Shown here in pieces: positions 17,112 to 25,898 of a stretch of 64,000 bases of DNA (within the stretch, counting starts at the first letter, position 1; each line of letters opens with the position of its first letter). The translations under genes were made by a program, and so were the position numbers. The stretch lies in NCBI RefSeq assembly GCF_001426665.1, contig NZ_LMEY01000001.1, forward strand, positions 626,054 to 690,053, written 5' to 3'. The DNA is from Rhizobium sp. Root1334 (lineage in GTDB: Bacteria > Pseudomonadota > Alphaproteobacteria > Rhizobiales > Rhizobiaceae). Below the pieces are notes generated by a model. That model was given only the letters and a program-made list of their open reading frames with translations. It made no database searches and was not told the origin of the DNA.

Positions 17112-17317
17112 GGGCGGCCCCTCCCCTGCAGGGAGGTCAGCGCAGGGTTTGGGCCGAAACTATGATGGTGGACCGGCTTTTTTGGGAGGCTCGCCGGGAT
17201 GGTTCAGGATGCTATTTGCCCGGCCAAATTCGCAAATCCTTATTGATCAGTCCAACGAATGTTTCTAATGGTATTCATCAAACAATTTTATGTGTGCTCT
17301 TTTTGAGGACCAGGACC
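17112..17317. other. rest of the divergent gap before the VtlR/LsrB-like gene
   Basis: Contains the hairpin CCTCCC-CTGCA-GGGAGG (17120-17136) and a T6 run at 17178-17183 without a good stem before it. AbcR small RNAs are encoded next to this regulator in relatives (from memory), and CCTCCC is the kind of anti-ribosome-binding motif they carry, but the sequence here is not enough to call an AbcR gene. Confidence 0.35.
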
Positions 17318-18268
17318 ATGTCCGCACCGCTCGATATCGATCAATTGCAGACCTTCGTTGCCATCGCCGACACTGGCAGCTTCACCAAGGCCGCCGATCG
17401 TGTCTTCAAGACCCAGTCAGCCGTCTCGATGCAGATGCGCCGTCTGGAAGAGCGCATCGGCAAGCAACTGTTTGCCAAGGATGGCCGCGGCAACCGTCTG
17501 ACGACGGAAGGCGACCGGCTGCTCAATTTCGCCCGCCGGATGATCCGCCTCAACAACGAGGCGATCGCTTCCTTCGACGACAACCGGCTGGAGGGCACGC
17601 TGAGGATCGGCACGCCCGACGACTATGCCGACCGGTACATGCCGGAAATCATCGTCCGCTTTGCCAAGACCCATCCGAATGTGGAGCTCAACATCGTCTG
17701 CGAGCCCTCGGTCGACCTTGCCGAGAAGATGGCCAAGGGCGAACTCGACATCGCGCTCGTGACACACAATCCCCGCGCCCGCGCCTCCGACGTGGTGCGC
17801 ACCGAGCCGCTTTGCTGGGTCAGTTCGATCAACCATCCGCTGCCGGAGAATGCGCCGGTACCGCTCGCGGTCGGCAAACGCGACTGCGCGTGGCGCCAGG
17901 CGGCCTGCTCGGCGCTCGATGCCACCGGCAAGGAATACAATATCCTGTTTACGAGCTGGTCTTCGACGGTGGTGGCCGCTGCGGTGCTGGCCGGCATGGC
18001 GGTTTCGGTTCTGCCTGAATCAGCGCTTCGCACCGGCATGAAGGTTCTGACCCAGGCGGATGGCTTTCCGGCACTGGCTCCGGTGCAGATCGGCATCATG
18101 AAGCGGCCGGGGCTATCGCCATCGCTGTCGAATGCGATCACTAATCACATCACCGCCTGTCTCGACAATATCACACCGACGACCAGCACCGATGATCTTG
18201 ATGGCGACATGAAGAACTTTCCGCGTTACCCGCGGCTGCGCCAGAGCCACATGCTGCCTGGCTGGTAA
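17318..18268 (+). CDS. LysR-family regulator, VtlR/LsrB-like
   Basis: A 316-residue LysR protein. The helix-turn-helix is in FVAIADTGSFTKAADRVFKT (residues about 13-32), followed by the effector domain with AAVLAGMAVSVLPES and a long C-terminal tail ending RYPRLRQSHMLPGW. Sequence character and the adjacent DUF1127 gene point to the VtlR (Brucella, Agrobacterium) / LsrB (Sinorhizobium) group, conserved regulators of redox, envelope and host-interaction genes. The start ATG (MSAPLDIDQL) has GAGGACCAGGA upstream; the open frame further upstream crosses the palindrome and is not coding. Confidence 0.82.
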   Translation: MSAPLDIDQLQTFVAIADTGSFTKAADRVFKTQSAVSMQMRRLEERIGKQLFAKDGRGNRLTTEGDRLLNFARRMIRLNNEAIASFDDNRLEGTLRIGTPDDYADRYMPEIIVRFAKTHPNVELNIVCEPSVDLAEKMAKGELDIALVTHNPRARASDVVRTEPLCWVSSINHPLPENAPVPLAVGKRDCAWRQAACSALDATGKEYNILFTSWSSTVVAAAVLAGMAVSVLPESALRTGMKVLTQADGFPALAPVQIGIMKRPGLSPSLSNAITNHITACLDNITPTTSTDDLDGDMKNFPRYPRLRQSHMLPGW

Positions 18269-18294
18269 AATCCACAGCTGCAAACCAGCAAAAA

Positions 18295-18330
18295 GGCCGT
18301 GCTCCTTTCGGAGGCGCGGCCCTCTTGTAT
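18295..18330 (+). terminator. terminator after the VtlR/LsrB-like gene
   Basis: Stem GGCCGTGCTCC-TTTC-GGAGGCGCGGCC (one bulge) followed by CTCTTGTATTT, 27 bases after the stop. The T tract is imperfect. Confidence 0.65.
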
Positions 18331-18662
18331 TTGCTAATATGCATACTCGGCCATCAAGCGCGGCCTAAAAGTCGACTGTAATATAATTAGGTTATCCGCA
18401 GCCCCAAAAAGTTCTGCCGAATTTTTATACGCCATTTTGAATATATGCCCAAGGGGTCGAAATGGACCATTTTTGGTGAAATCCCCTATCAAATTAGGGG
18501 CTGATTAACGGCAAAAAGGGTTTTTCAGGCCTCAAAACTCCAAAACCGAGGCCTTTCAGAGCCCAGAAGGCCGCTGACACCCACTGGTCCTGGCTGGGGT
18601 TTATGGTTCGGACATGACATTTTCTGCGTCTGGAAAGTCGCGGAAGCTGAGGGTACAGTCGG
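18331..18662. other. AT-rich gap before nepR
   Basis: No coding frame with a ribosome binding site was found. It holds two small dyads: CCCCTA-N6-TAGGGG near 18490 and AGGCCTC-N14-GAGGCCT near 18530-18558. Either could help end nepR transcription on the minus strand. In many Rhizobiales ecfG follows nepR at this place; no sigma factor is encoded here. Confidence 0.5.
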
Positions 18663-18863
18663 TCAGCCCGGTGTTTTGCCCAGCCGCTCTGCCTGGTCGA
18701 GTTTTTCCAGGAGATCGAGAAACGTATCCGGAATGGGTTCCTGTTCGATGGCGCTATAGAGAGCTTTCAGCTTGGAGGCGATTTGTCCGTTGGGATCGGT
18801 GGCGCGGGCACCCGCTCTCCCGCCCATAGCGGCACGCCGCTGATTTTCCGGTAGGTCGACCAT
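18663..18863 (-). CDS. nepR: NepR-family anti-sigma factor
   Basis: A 66-residue protein with the NepR core: IASKLKALYSAIEQEPIPD, then TFLDLLEKLDQA (residues about 28-57), two helices that bind EcfG or, after stress, phosphorylated PhyR. The start is the ATG at MVDLPENQ with AGGAG 11 bases upstream; a GTG four codons earlier sits too close to that site. It is divergent from phyR, the usual genetic partner. No ecfG lies downstream, unlike in the common nepR-ecfG arrangement, so the sigma factor must be elsewhere. Confidence 0.88.
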   Translation of the reverse strand: MVDLPENQRRAAMGGRAGARATDPNGQIASKLKALYSAIEQEPIPDTFLDLLEKLDQAERLGKTPG

Positions 18864-19113
18864 GGACAGTTTCACTCCTGAGCCCGCGCCGGCAATCGCC
18901 CCGCAGCGACGCTTATATGCGTCCTTTTTGGTACATTAAAAACGTTGCTATATTCCGAACTTTCAGCCGGCCCTGTTGAAGCCGGCACACAATTCATTCA
19001 GTGGGAAAACTTCCCTTAAACTATAAAACATGTTCAAACCAATGCCATGGTTCGTAACGCGATAGCGTCGGCACCGGTAAAATTCGGTGCCATCATACTG
19101 AAGGAAGTCATAA

Positions 19114-19911
19114 ATGTCACTTTCCATGCGGATCGCAGCCCATCTTCCCTATCTGCGCCGTTTCTCCCGCGCCGTGACGGGGTCTCAGGCCTCGGGCGAC
19201 GCATATGTCGCCGCCGTCCTGGAGGCATTGATCGCGGACATCACGCTTTTCCCGCAGGGCTCCAACGACCGGGTCAACCTGTTCAAGCTGTTCTGCTCCG
19301 TGTTCGATACGCTGGTTATCAACGTGCCCGAAGCAGCTTCACCTTTCGGTTGGGAGGCACGCGCGGCAGCAAATCTTTCGGTGATTTCACCGGCTGCTCG
19401 CAAAGCCTTCCTACTGGTCTCCGTCGAGGGTTTCTCGCCGGATGAGATGGCCGAGATTCTCGGCGTTACCGACGCAGAAGCGGCCAGCCTGCTGCGCGAG
19501 GCATCCGAGGATATTTCCCGGCAGGTTGCCACCGAAATCCTGATTATCGAAGACGAACCGCTGATCGCCATGGATATCGAAGACATGGTGAGCAGTCTGG
19601 GTCACACGGTCTCAGGCGTCGCAAGAACCTACGGCGAAGCAATCACACTGTTTGAAAAAACGGCTCCGAAGATGATCCTCGCCGACATCCAGCTTGCCGA
19701 CGGCAGCTCAGGCATCGACGCCGTCAACGAAATCCTGAAGAGCGCGACGGTTCCGGTGATTTTCATCACCGCCTTCCCGGAACGCCTGTTGACGGGAACC
19801 AAGCCAGAGCCGGCCTTTCTGGTGACAAAGCCGTTCAATCCGGAAATGGTCAAGGCGCTGATCAGCCAGGCACTGTTCTTCGACGAGAACGCCCGCGCCT
19901 ACAAAGGCTGA
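19114..19911 (+). CDS. phyR: PhyR, response regulator of the general stress response
   Basis: A 265-residue protein. Residues 1-135 form the sigma-factor-like domain (sigma2 region near residues 10-70; helix-turn-helix FSPDEMAEILGVTDAEAASLL near 107-127). Residues 141-260 are a receiver: acidic pair E146/D147, phospho-acceptor D191 (ILADIQLADG), threonine in FITAFP and lysine in VTKPFNPEMV. When phosphorylated, PhyR sequesters NepR and releases the EcfG sigma factor. The ribosome binding site is AAGGAAG 7 bases before the ATG. No GGAAC-N16-CGTT motif was found before it. It converges on the FAD oxidoreductase gene, 5 bases apart. Confidence 0.94.
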   Translation: MSLSMRIAAHLPYLRRFSRAVTGSQASGDAYVAAVLEALIADITLFPQGSNDRVNLFKLFCSVFDTLVINVPEAASPFGWEARAAANLSVISPAARKAFLLVSVEGFSPDEMAEILGVTDAEAASLLREASEDISRQVATEILIIEDEPLIAMDIEDMVSSLGHTVSGVARTYGEAITLFEKTAPKMILADIQLADGSSGIDAVNEILKSATVPVIFITAFPERLLTGTKPEPAFLVTKPFNPEMVKALISQALFFDENARAYKG

Positions 19912-19916
19912 CCTCT

Positions 19917-21164
19917 CTATCCCGCTGGTGAAGGCCGATCGATGGCAAACGCGTCGAACCAGCCTTCCCGGCGGCCGGCGCAAAGTTCAGCCAGAATGCG
20001 CGATGCCGTGAAGCTGAAGGTGATACCATTGCCGCCATAACCATAGGCGGCAAGAATGCGCGGCATTCCGGGAACTGCGCCGATCAGCGGAAGACCGTCA
20101 TCGGTTTCACCAAATGCACCGGACCATGAAAAATCAATGGCGGGGTTGGCGGCAGGCCATAGCTTGACGAGGTCGCTGGCCAACTTTTCCGATTTCTCCG
20201 TCATTTTTTTGTCGCGCGCGACGGGATCGACCGTATTGTCGTCCCCTCCACCGATAATGATCCGTCCATCGACCGTGGTGCGGGCATAATTGTAGGTCTG
20301 TGAGGCTTCCCAGATCAGCTCGCCACCGGGCCAGAGCGTACCGGCCGCTTGCGGCACCGTCGCAATCGCCCAGCTCGATGCTGTCCGATGGATTTCACTG
20401 CGGACAAAATCCGGCATGACATATCCCGTTGCCAGAACGACGTGACGCGCCTCTATGACGAACGGGCCATCAGTCTCGACAGTCACAGCCCCCGGCGCAT
20501 CATGGTAAGCCGTCACCATCGCATCAACCAGCCGCGCACCACGCCCCTGCGCATCACGCAACAGCCCCCAGGACAGGAGAAGCGGGTCGGCATCGGCAGA
20601 GCCGGGCGAGAGGATAGCCGCCGCCCGGTCGATGCCGAAGCGGGATAAAAGGTCTTTGTGATCGAGCAGCAGTCCGGGCAGACCGGCGCGCTCACGCAGC
20701 ACATATTCGTCGCGCAGAACGGAAGGACCAGCCTCTGCCGCTGAAATGTAGAGGGTCGAACGCGGCCGGAAGCTGCAATCAAAGCCCAGCCCACCCACCA
20801 GACCGGCAAGCCCCTGTACAGCTGCGACACTTCGCCGGTAAAGCTGGGCGGCCCGGTCAAAACCATAGAATCCCGTCAGTTCCCCCAATGTGCAGTCGAT
20901 CTCCCACTGTAGCATCGCCGTACTGGCGGCGGTGCTACCAAGCCCGGGCTGCTCGCGATCGACGACCGTCACATCCACTCCGTGGGCTGCCAGATGTTGT
21001 GCGGCAAGCGATCCGGTGATGCCGCCGCCAACGACGAGCACGTCCGTCTTCATGCTTTGCGAGAGAGGGGGCTTGCCGGGCGGGCGAAAACCCCTTCCCC
21101 AGGGTGCGCGGCCACCATGGAGATCGGCCTGCACGGTATCGGAGGAATCGAGCATTGGGGGCAT
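19917..21164 (-). CDS. FAD-dependent oxidoreductase (DAO family)
   Basis: A 415-residue amine/amino-acid oxidase-like flavoprotein. The Rossmann motif VVGGGITGSLAAQHLAAHGVD is at about residues 43-63 and a C-terminal FAD contact region reads AAYGYGGNGITFS. It resembles the DadA/gamma-glutamylputrescine oxidase-type group; the substrate is unknown. No signal peptide; the first 35 residues are poorly conserved in appearance. The start ATG gives MPPMLDSSD with GAAGGC upstream. It follows the AI-2E-type permease gene by 50 bases and is probably transcribed with it from an EcfG-type promoter, which would make it a stress gene. Confidence 0.82.
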   Translation of the reverse strand: MPPMLDSSDTVQADLHGGRAPWGRGFRPPGKPPLSQSMKTDVLVVGGGITGSLAAQHLAAHGVDVTVVDREQPGLGSTAASTAMLQWEIDCTLGELTGFYGFDRAAQLYRRSVAAVQGLAGLVGGLGFDCSFRPRSTLYISAAEAGPSVLRDEYVLRERAGLPGLLLDHKDLLSRFGIDRAAAILSPGSADADPLLLSWGLLRDAQGRGARLVDAMVTAYHDAPGAVTVETDGPFVIEARHVVLATGYVMPDFVRSEIHRTASSWAIATVPQAAGTLWPGGELIWEASQTYNYARTTVDGRIIIGGGDDNTVDPVARDKKMTEKSEKLASDLVKLWPAANPAIDFSWSGAFGETDDGLPLIGAVPGMPRILAAYGYGGNGITFSFTASRILAELCAGRREGWFDAFAIDRPSPAG

Positions 21165-21214
21165 GAATTTGCCTTCGGTTGGCGTAGGCCGGAACGATCT
21201 TGGGGTATGCCTGA

Positions 21215-22342
21215 TCAGCCCGGTAGTTGCCGTTCCGGCGGCTGGGTGCGGACCTCGTTGAAGATGGTCATGGCGATCAGCGACAGCGGCATGGCCAGCA
21301 TGGCTCCGACCGCACCCCACATCCACGTCCAAAAGATGATCGCAAGGAAGATCAGGAACGGGTTGATCTCCAGCCGATGACCAAGAATGGCGGGTGTCAC
21401 TAGATTTTCCATCACAAGATGCAGGATGAAAAAGGCTGCCGCAGGAGCCAGCGCCAGCAACAGCGCGTCATGGGTCATGAGACCGGCGCAGAGCAGTGCC
21501 ACCGTCATCACCGTGACGCCGAGATAAGGAATGAAGCTGGAAACAAAGGCGAACAGACCCCAGAGCGGCGCCATTGTCAGGCCGCCGACAAAGGCGATTG
21601 CGGCAGTGATCGTGCCGAGAACGAGATAGATCAGGCTCGCCGTCGAGAAATAGAAACCTACAGCGTTCTCTGTGGCATTCATGATCCTGATCGCGGCCAG
21701 GCGGCGGTCGCGGGTGGCAAAAGCAAGGATGATGGTCTTGCGCAAATGCCCACGCCCGACCAAAAACAGGCCGAGCGCTGCCATGAAGATCAGCGTCTGG
21801 ATGAACGCCGGGGTTACGCCTGCAGCTACCAGCCCGAGCATGGTGCCTGCATTTTGAATAGCCACATCGGTCACGGCTTTTTCGTCCGTTCCGGCTATCG
21901 CGACCTTTGCCCATTCAAACCGCTGGATATAGGGCAGGATACGCTCGATCGCCCGTTCAAGGATACCGGGCGCCTGGCCTGCGAGTGACGTCAAAGGCTC
22001 GATCAGGGCATTGATCAGGAAGAAAAGCCCGACGACGAAAATCGCTGCCAGCAGCAGGCCGCCGAGCGCCGGTGGCAATCCGAAATGTGCCAGCCGGTCG
22101 GCTGCGAGGCCCAGCACCATGCCAACGACGATGGCGAGCGTGACCGGCATCAGGATCGATTCCATCATGTAGATGACGCCGGAAGCGAAGATGATGAACG
22201 TGCCGACAATGCTCCAGGCCACCACCAGATCAAGACCGGTTTTCGCTGACGTTTCGGGAATATCCGCCGCTGCCACCTGCGCTTCAAGCTCCGCCAGTTT
22301 TCGCTTCCTGAAAACCCCACTCCCCGCCAAGGCAGCACCCAT
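21215..22342 (-). CDS. AI-2E/PerM-family membrane transporter
   Basis: A 375-residue membrane protein with eight or so hydrophobic segments: two near residues 45-95, one near 105-125, then a soluble loop (about 130-200), then several segments from about 205 to 360. The family (COG0628, AI-2E family transporter) exports or exchanges small molecules, and the autoinducer link is proven only for a few members. The ATG at MGAALAGSGV has GGAGAG 8 bases upstream; earlier in-frame ATG and GTG codons lack one. An EcfG-type promoter lies about 110 bases upstream. Confidence 0.85.
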   Translation of the reverse strand: MGAALAGSGVFRKRKLAELEAQVAAADIPETSAKTGLDLVVAWSIVGTFIIFASGVIYMMESILMPVTLAIVVGMVLGLAADRLAHFGLPPALGGLLLAAIFVVGLFFLINALIEPLTSLAGQAPGILERAIERILPYIQRFEWAKVAIAGTDEKAVTDVAIQNAGTMLGLVAAGVTPAFIQTLIFMAALGLFLVGRGHLRKTIILAFATRDRRLAAIRIMNATENAVGFYFSTASLIYLVLGTITAAIAFVGGLTMAPLWGLFAFVSSFIPYLGVTVMTVALLCAGLMTHDALLLALAPAAAFFILHLVMENLVTPAILGHRLEINPFLIFLAIIFWTWMWGAVGAMLAMPLSLIAMTIFNEVRTQPPERQLPG

Positions 22343-22452
22343 TTCGCGTCTCTCCATGTGCCCGGCCACGGCACGCAGGCTGCCGGACGAACGATAAGAT
22401 CAATATGCGGAAAACACCGGTGCAGAGGCAGCATCGGTGTGTAGCGGCTGTT

Positions 22453-22477
22453 AACGCATTGCTTGTGAAAAAGTTCC
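22453..22477 (-). promoter_or_regulatory. EcfG-type promoter of the AI-2E-type permease operon
   Basis: On the minus strand: GGAAC (22477-22473), 16 bases, CGTT (22456-22453), an exact match to the alphaproteobacterial general stress promoter consensus. Expected start of transcription is about 22446, giving a leader of roughly 104 bases to the ATG at 22342. Confidence 0.8.
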
Positions 22478-22525
22478 CGCGGCGGCGGCGGCGTCAAACG
22501 CGCAGCCTTTATCGCGGCACTGAAG

Positions 22526-23584
22526 CTAGATCGGGAAAGTCAAACACGCACGCGTGCCGGCTGCGGAGTTGCGATCGTAGGTGAGATCACCACCCATGGT
22601 GGAAGCCATGGCGTTGAGAATTTTCGTGCCGAGCCCGGTTCCCTTCACAGGAGCATTGGGATCAAACCCCGTCCCGTCATCCTCCACAAGAAGCTCGATC
22701 ATATCACCGGCACGGCGTGACAGCCGGACGCGGATTTCACCCGCCTGTCCCTTTGGGTAAGCGTATTTGAAGGCATTGGTCACCAGTTCGCTGACCACCA
22801 GCCCAAGGGAAATCACCTTGTCGGTCGTCAGTTGCAGCGGATCGGATACCAGCACGATATCATGGGGCCGCGCCTCATCGCCCATGGACGATTGCAATTC
22901 ATCAAGCAGGCTTTTCAGGTAGTCATCGAGATCGACCATGCCGACCTGGTTGTTGGCGTACAGATGACGATGCACATTGCCGATCGCGTGGATGCGTATC
23001 TGGGTTTCCTGCAACGCGCTGACCGCTGCCTGATCGGCGATCAGGGAGGTCTGCAGGCGTACCAGTGAGGCCACGAGGCTCAGACTGTTGGCGACCCGGT
23101 GATTGACCTCGCGCAGCAACAGTTCGGCGCGATCCCGCGCCTGGCGCATTGCCTCATGCGCGGCCTCCGTTTCACGGCGAAGCCGCGCCCGCTCCAGTGC
23201 CTGATTGAGTGCGGCGACGAACAGGTCGACAAAATCGGTGGAGATGCTTTTCGTCACATAATCATCAGCTCCGCGCTTGAGAGCTTCCACGGCGATGCTG
23301 GCATCTCCCGAGCCCGTGACATAGACGACAGGCGGATGGTCTGGCATGTCGGCGATAATCGGGAGAATATCCAGGCCGGTTTCGCCGAGCAGATAATGAT
23401 CAAGCGCGATGACATCGATACCGCCCTCCGCCAGCCGGGCGAGACCGGATTTCCGGTCGATGGCGTTGATGACCTTGAAGCCCTGCCGGGCGAGGTTTTT
23501 GCGCAGGAAAATACCGAGCGCCTCGTCATCATCGATATAGAGGATTGTTGTTTCACAATGATCGGCAGACATGTCCCCACCCAT
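22526..23584 (-). CDS. receiver-HWE/HisKA_2 hybrid histidine kinase
   Basis: A 352-residue protein with an N-terminal receiver (phospho-acceptor D62 in IALDHYLLGETG, lysine in YVTKSIST) and a C-terminal HisKA_2-type kinase: H162 in REVNHRVANSLSLVASL, N box VSELVTNAFKYAYP and G box EDDGTGFDP. HWE/HisKA_2 kinases are the class that phosphorylates PhyR in alphaproteobacteria. The start overlaps the upstream gene's stop region, with GGAGG 7 bases before it. It is the last gene of a three-gene operon. Whether it feeds PhyR is inference from kinase class and closeness. Confidence 0.88.
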   Translation of the reverse strand: MGGDMSADHCETTILYIDDDEALGIFLRKNLARQGFKVINAIDRKSGLARLAEGGIDVIALDHYLLGETGLDILPIIADMPDHPPVVYVTGSGDASIAVEALKRGADDYVTKSISTDFVDLFVAALNQALERARLRRETEAAHEAMRQARDRAELLLREVNHRVANSLSLVASLVRLQTSLIADQAAVSALQETQIRIHAIGNVHRHLYANNQVGMVDLDDYLKSLLDELQSSMGDEARPHDIVLVSDPLQLTTDKVISLGLVVSELVTNAFKYAYPKGQAGEIRVRLSRRAGDMIELLVEDDGTGFDPNAPVKGTGLGTKILNAMASTMGGDLTYDRNSAAGTRACLTFPI

Positions 23585-24030
23585 CACGACACCTCCGGCA
23601 CGGTCACGACGGAGAGGAACAGGCCGAGTTGCTGGATGGCGTTGACGAATTTTTCGTATTCCATCGGCTTGGCGACATAGACATTGGCACCGAGATCATA
23701 ACAGCGGTGGATTTCCACAGGATCATCCGTGGTGGTCAACACGATCACCATCACTCGCTTGAGGTGCTCGCTGTCGCGCACCCGGGCAAGAATATCCATT
23801 CCGGTCATATCCGGAAGGTTTAGATCGAGAAGAACGAGAAGTGCTCTTCCGGCATGCACTTTCCCGCTGCCGTCGGGGCCTAGCAGATAGGACAACGCCG
23901 TCAGGCCTGTCCCGAACGGTATGATGTCATTGGTAACGCCTGCGCGGCGGATGTTCTTCTCGATCAGGCGGGCATGCCCTTGATCGTCCTCGATCATGAT
24001 GATGGCGACCGGTTGCAGTCCGTTGTTCAT
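23584..24030 (-). CDS. single-domain response regulator, Rcp1-like
   Basis: A 148-residue receiver: acidic pair in MIEDDQGHARL, phospho-acceptor aspartate in LLDLNLPDMTG, threonine in VLTTTDD and lysine in VAKPMEYEKF. There is no output domain. Such Rcp1-like receivers pair with phytochrome-type kinases. The ATG overlaps the upstream kinase stop (ATGA) and has GGGGAGGAG before it. It probably shuttles phosphate between the CHASE3 kinase and the HWE hybrid kinase encoded on either side. Confidence 0.9.
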   Translation of the reverse strand: MNNGLQPVAIIMIEDDQGHARLIEKNIRRAGVTNDIIPFGTGLTALSYLLGPDGSGKVHAGRALLVLLDLNLPDMTGMDILARVRDSEHLKRVMVIVLTTTDDPVEIHRCYDLGANVYVAKPMEYEKFVNAIQQLGLFLSVVTVPEVS

Positions 24031-25520
24031 GTCTCCTCCCCGTCTTTTATCGATGCGATATCGGCCGCAAACGTCACGGTGAATGTCGTTCCCTCTCCCA
24101 GGACCGACTGCACGGTGACGTCTCCTCCCAGCCGGCGAACCAGCGCGCGGACATGGGCAAGGCCAATTCCCTCACCCGGCCGGTCCTGCGGTCCGGAGCG
24201 CCGGAACAGTTCAAAGATTCGCTCCAGATCGCGCTCCGAGATCCCTCTTCCATTGTCGCTAACCTGAATGACCGCATTGCCGCCCATGGCCATTCCAGAC
24301 ACATGGATAAGCGCCTTTCGGGATGGATCGGCATATTTTAACGCATTGTCCAAAAGGTTGCTGAAAATCTGCTGCAGGGCAAGCCGGTCCGAAACAACAT
24401 GCGGCAAGCGTGGTGACAGCACGATGCTCGCACCGCTTTCGTCAAGCCTATGCTGGAGATTGGCGACGGTTTCCGGCAGCAATTCAGCAAGGTCCAGATG
24501 CTCCCCGGCCAACTGACGGCTTCCGGCCCGCGCGAGCCTTAAAATCTCATTGATGAGATCGTCCATGCGCCGCATGGAGGAGCGGATGAAGCCAAGCGCC
24601 TCGGGAATATCGACGTCAACGGCCTCAAGAGCAGCTTTTTCAGTCAGCGCATCACGGGCCGCGGGCGGCTTTTTCATATAACCGGCAAAGATGCCTGCCG
24701 CCCGCTCAAGCTCGGATGTGAAGCCCATGATATTGACCAGAGGCGCCCGCAGATCGTGGCCAACAATGTAGGAATAGCTTTGCAGTTCACGATTGGCGCG
24801 CTTGAGGAAGCGTGTGCGCTCGCCAATCCTGACTTCGAGCATTTCATTGTGCTCTGCCAGGGCGTTGCTGGCGGCTTCCAGTTGCCGTGCATGAGCAATC
24901 GCAAGGTAGACCGCGCCGCCGACCAGAATGATCAGCAGCACCGCGCCGCCAGCGATAGAGATCAGCAACCACCGGGCCGCGTTGTCGAGGGACATGCCTT
25001 TCTGGAACGAGATATTGTGTGTAATGGCATCGATCCTGGTCATGATCTGGCGGATCTCGTCCATCGCGAGCTTGCCGTTGTCGCTCCGGACTACCGCGCT
25101 GGCGTCGGCGTCTTTGCCCGCCGTTTTCAAGGCGATGGTACGGCGCATCTCGGCCAGCTTTTCATCGACCAGGCGTTTCAACCGGTCGATCGTGACGTCA
25201 CTGATGCCCAGTTTCATCATGTCGCCGGTAATACTCGTGAATTGAAGGTTGATCAGCGCCTCGGCACGCTTGAACGGCCCCAGATATTTTTCTTCACCGG
25301 TGATCAGATAGCCGCGCTGGCTGGTTTCTGCGTCCTGCATCAGGCTGAAAAGCAACAGTGCCCGATTGTTCAGACCCGACGCATCAAGCGCATCGTTGGA
25401 ATTCTGACGGGTCTGATTGGCAAAACGCAGCGAAAGGAGGACAACGGCGAGGAGCAAGATAGCGCCCGCTAAGAGCATGAGCGGCACGGCTCTGGAAAAG
25501 GCCGGCCGTGCGATCACCAT
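24027..25520 (-). CDS. membrane histidine kinase with CHASE3-like sensor
   Basis: A 497-residue kinase. Membrane segment 1 is at about residues 13-32. It is followed by a periplasmic helical CHASE3-like domain (MQDAETSQRGYLITGEEKYL) and membrane segment 2 at about 182-205. The HisKA region has YSYIVGHDLRAPLVN with the phospho-accepting histidine near 258, and HATPase motifs include LLDNALKYADPSR and DNGRGI. The start ATG (MVIARPAFSR) is preferred over a GTG ten codons upstream; neither has a strong ribosome binding site. It leads the three-gene operon. No EcfG promoter was seen upstream. Confidence 0.88.
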   Translation of the reverse strand: MVIARPAFSRAVPLMLLAGAILLLAVVLLSLRFANQTRQNSNDALDASGLNNRALLLFSLMQDAETSQRGYLITGEEKYLGPFKRAEALINLQFTSITGDMMKLGISDVTIDRLKRLVDEKLAEMRRTIALKTAGKDADASAVVRSDNGKLAMDEIRQIMTRIDAITHNISFQKGMSLDNAARWLLISIAGGAVLLIILVGGAVYLAIAHARQLEAASNALAEHNEMLEVRIGERTRFLKRANRELQSYSYIVGHDLRAPLVNIMGFTSELERAAGIFAGYMKKPPAARDALTEKAALEAVDVDIPEALGFIRSSMRRMDDLINEILRLARAGSRQLAGEHLDLAELLPETVANLQHRLDESGASIVLSPRLPHVVSDRLALQQIFSNLLDNALKYADPSRKALIHVSGMAMGGNAVIQVSDNGRGISERDLERIFELFRRSGPQDRPGEGIGLAHVRALVRRLGGDVTVQSVLGEGTTFTVTFAADIASIKDGEET

Positions 25521-25680
25521 TCCCCAACCCCAAACATTCCCTTCGCCCACGCAGCCTGACCGACCGCAAGGGCTGTGGGAATGATGTCAATATTCGTTTT
25601 TTCTGAGCGGCTCACAAGATGAGCCTACAACGTCCACTAGAAAATGAAACAGATTTGTCCCACCTTGCGGCCCCATCACG

Positions 25681-25851
25681 TCAATGGCGTTCCGGAGGGA
25701 AAACGTGCAGCGTCAGCGAGAACAGGCCGAGGCCCAGGATCACGACGATCAGCGTGTTGGCAATGTCTTCCGACGTTGCGTGCAGGACACCCAGGCCCAA
25801 GGCAGCACCGACGAGCAGGAACAAGCATAGCCTTGGCAACCAGTACAGCAT
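25681..25851 (-). CDS. small membrane protein with an EcfG-type promoter
   Basis: A 56-residue protein with two hydrophobic stretches (residues about 3-20, LPRLCLFLLVGAALGLG, and about 29-46, TLIVVILGLGLFSLTL) and a short C-terminal tail FPPERH. There is no signal cleavage site. The ATG (MLYWLPRL) has AAGGA 9 bases upstream. A perfect EcfG-type promoter lies 48 bases before it, so it is probably a general stress gene. No family was recognised. Confidence 0.75.
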   Translation of the reverse strand: MLYWLPRLCLFLLVGAALGLGVLHATSEDIANTLIVVILGLGLFSLTLHVFPPERH

Positions 25852-25898
25852 GGCACATTCCTTTATGTTGGAGAGCATTCTCTTGAAATGCCCAGTTT

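Noticed and set aside
18966-18986. GCCGGC-N9-GCCGGC hairpin between nepR and phyR as an operator
   Set aside because: Each arm is self-complementary and common in GC-rich DNA; no further support.
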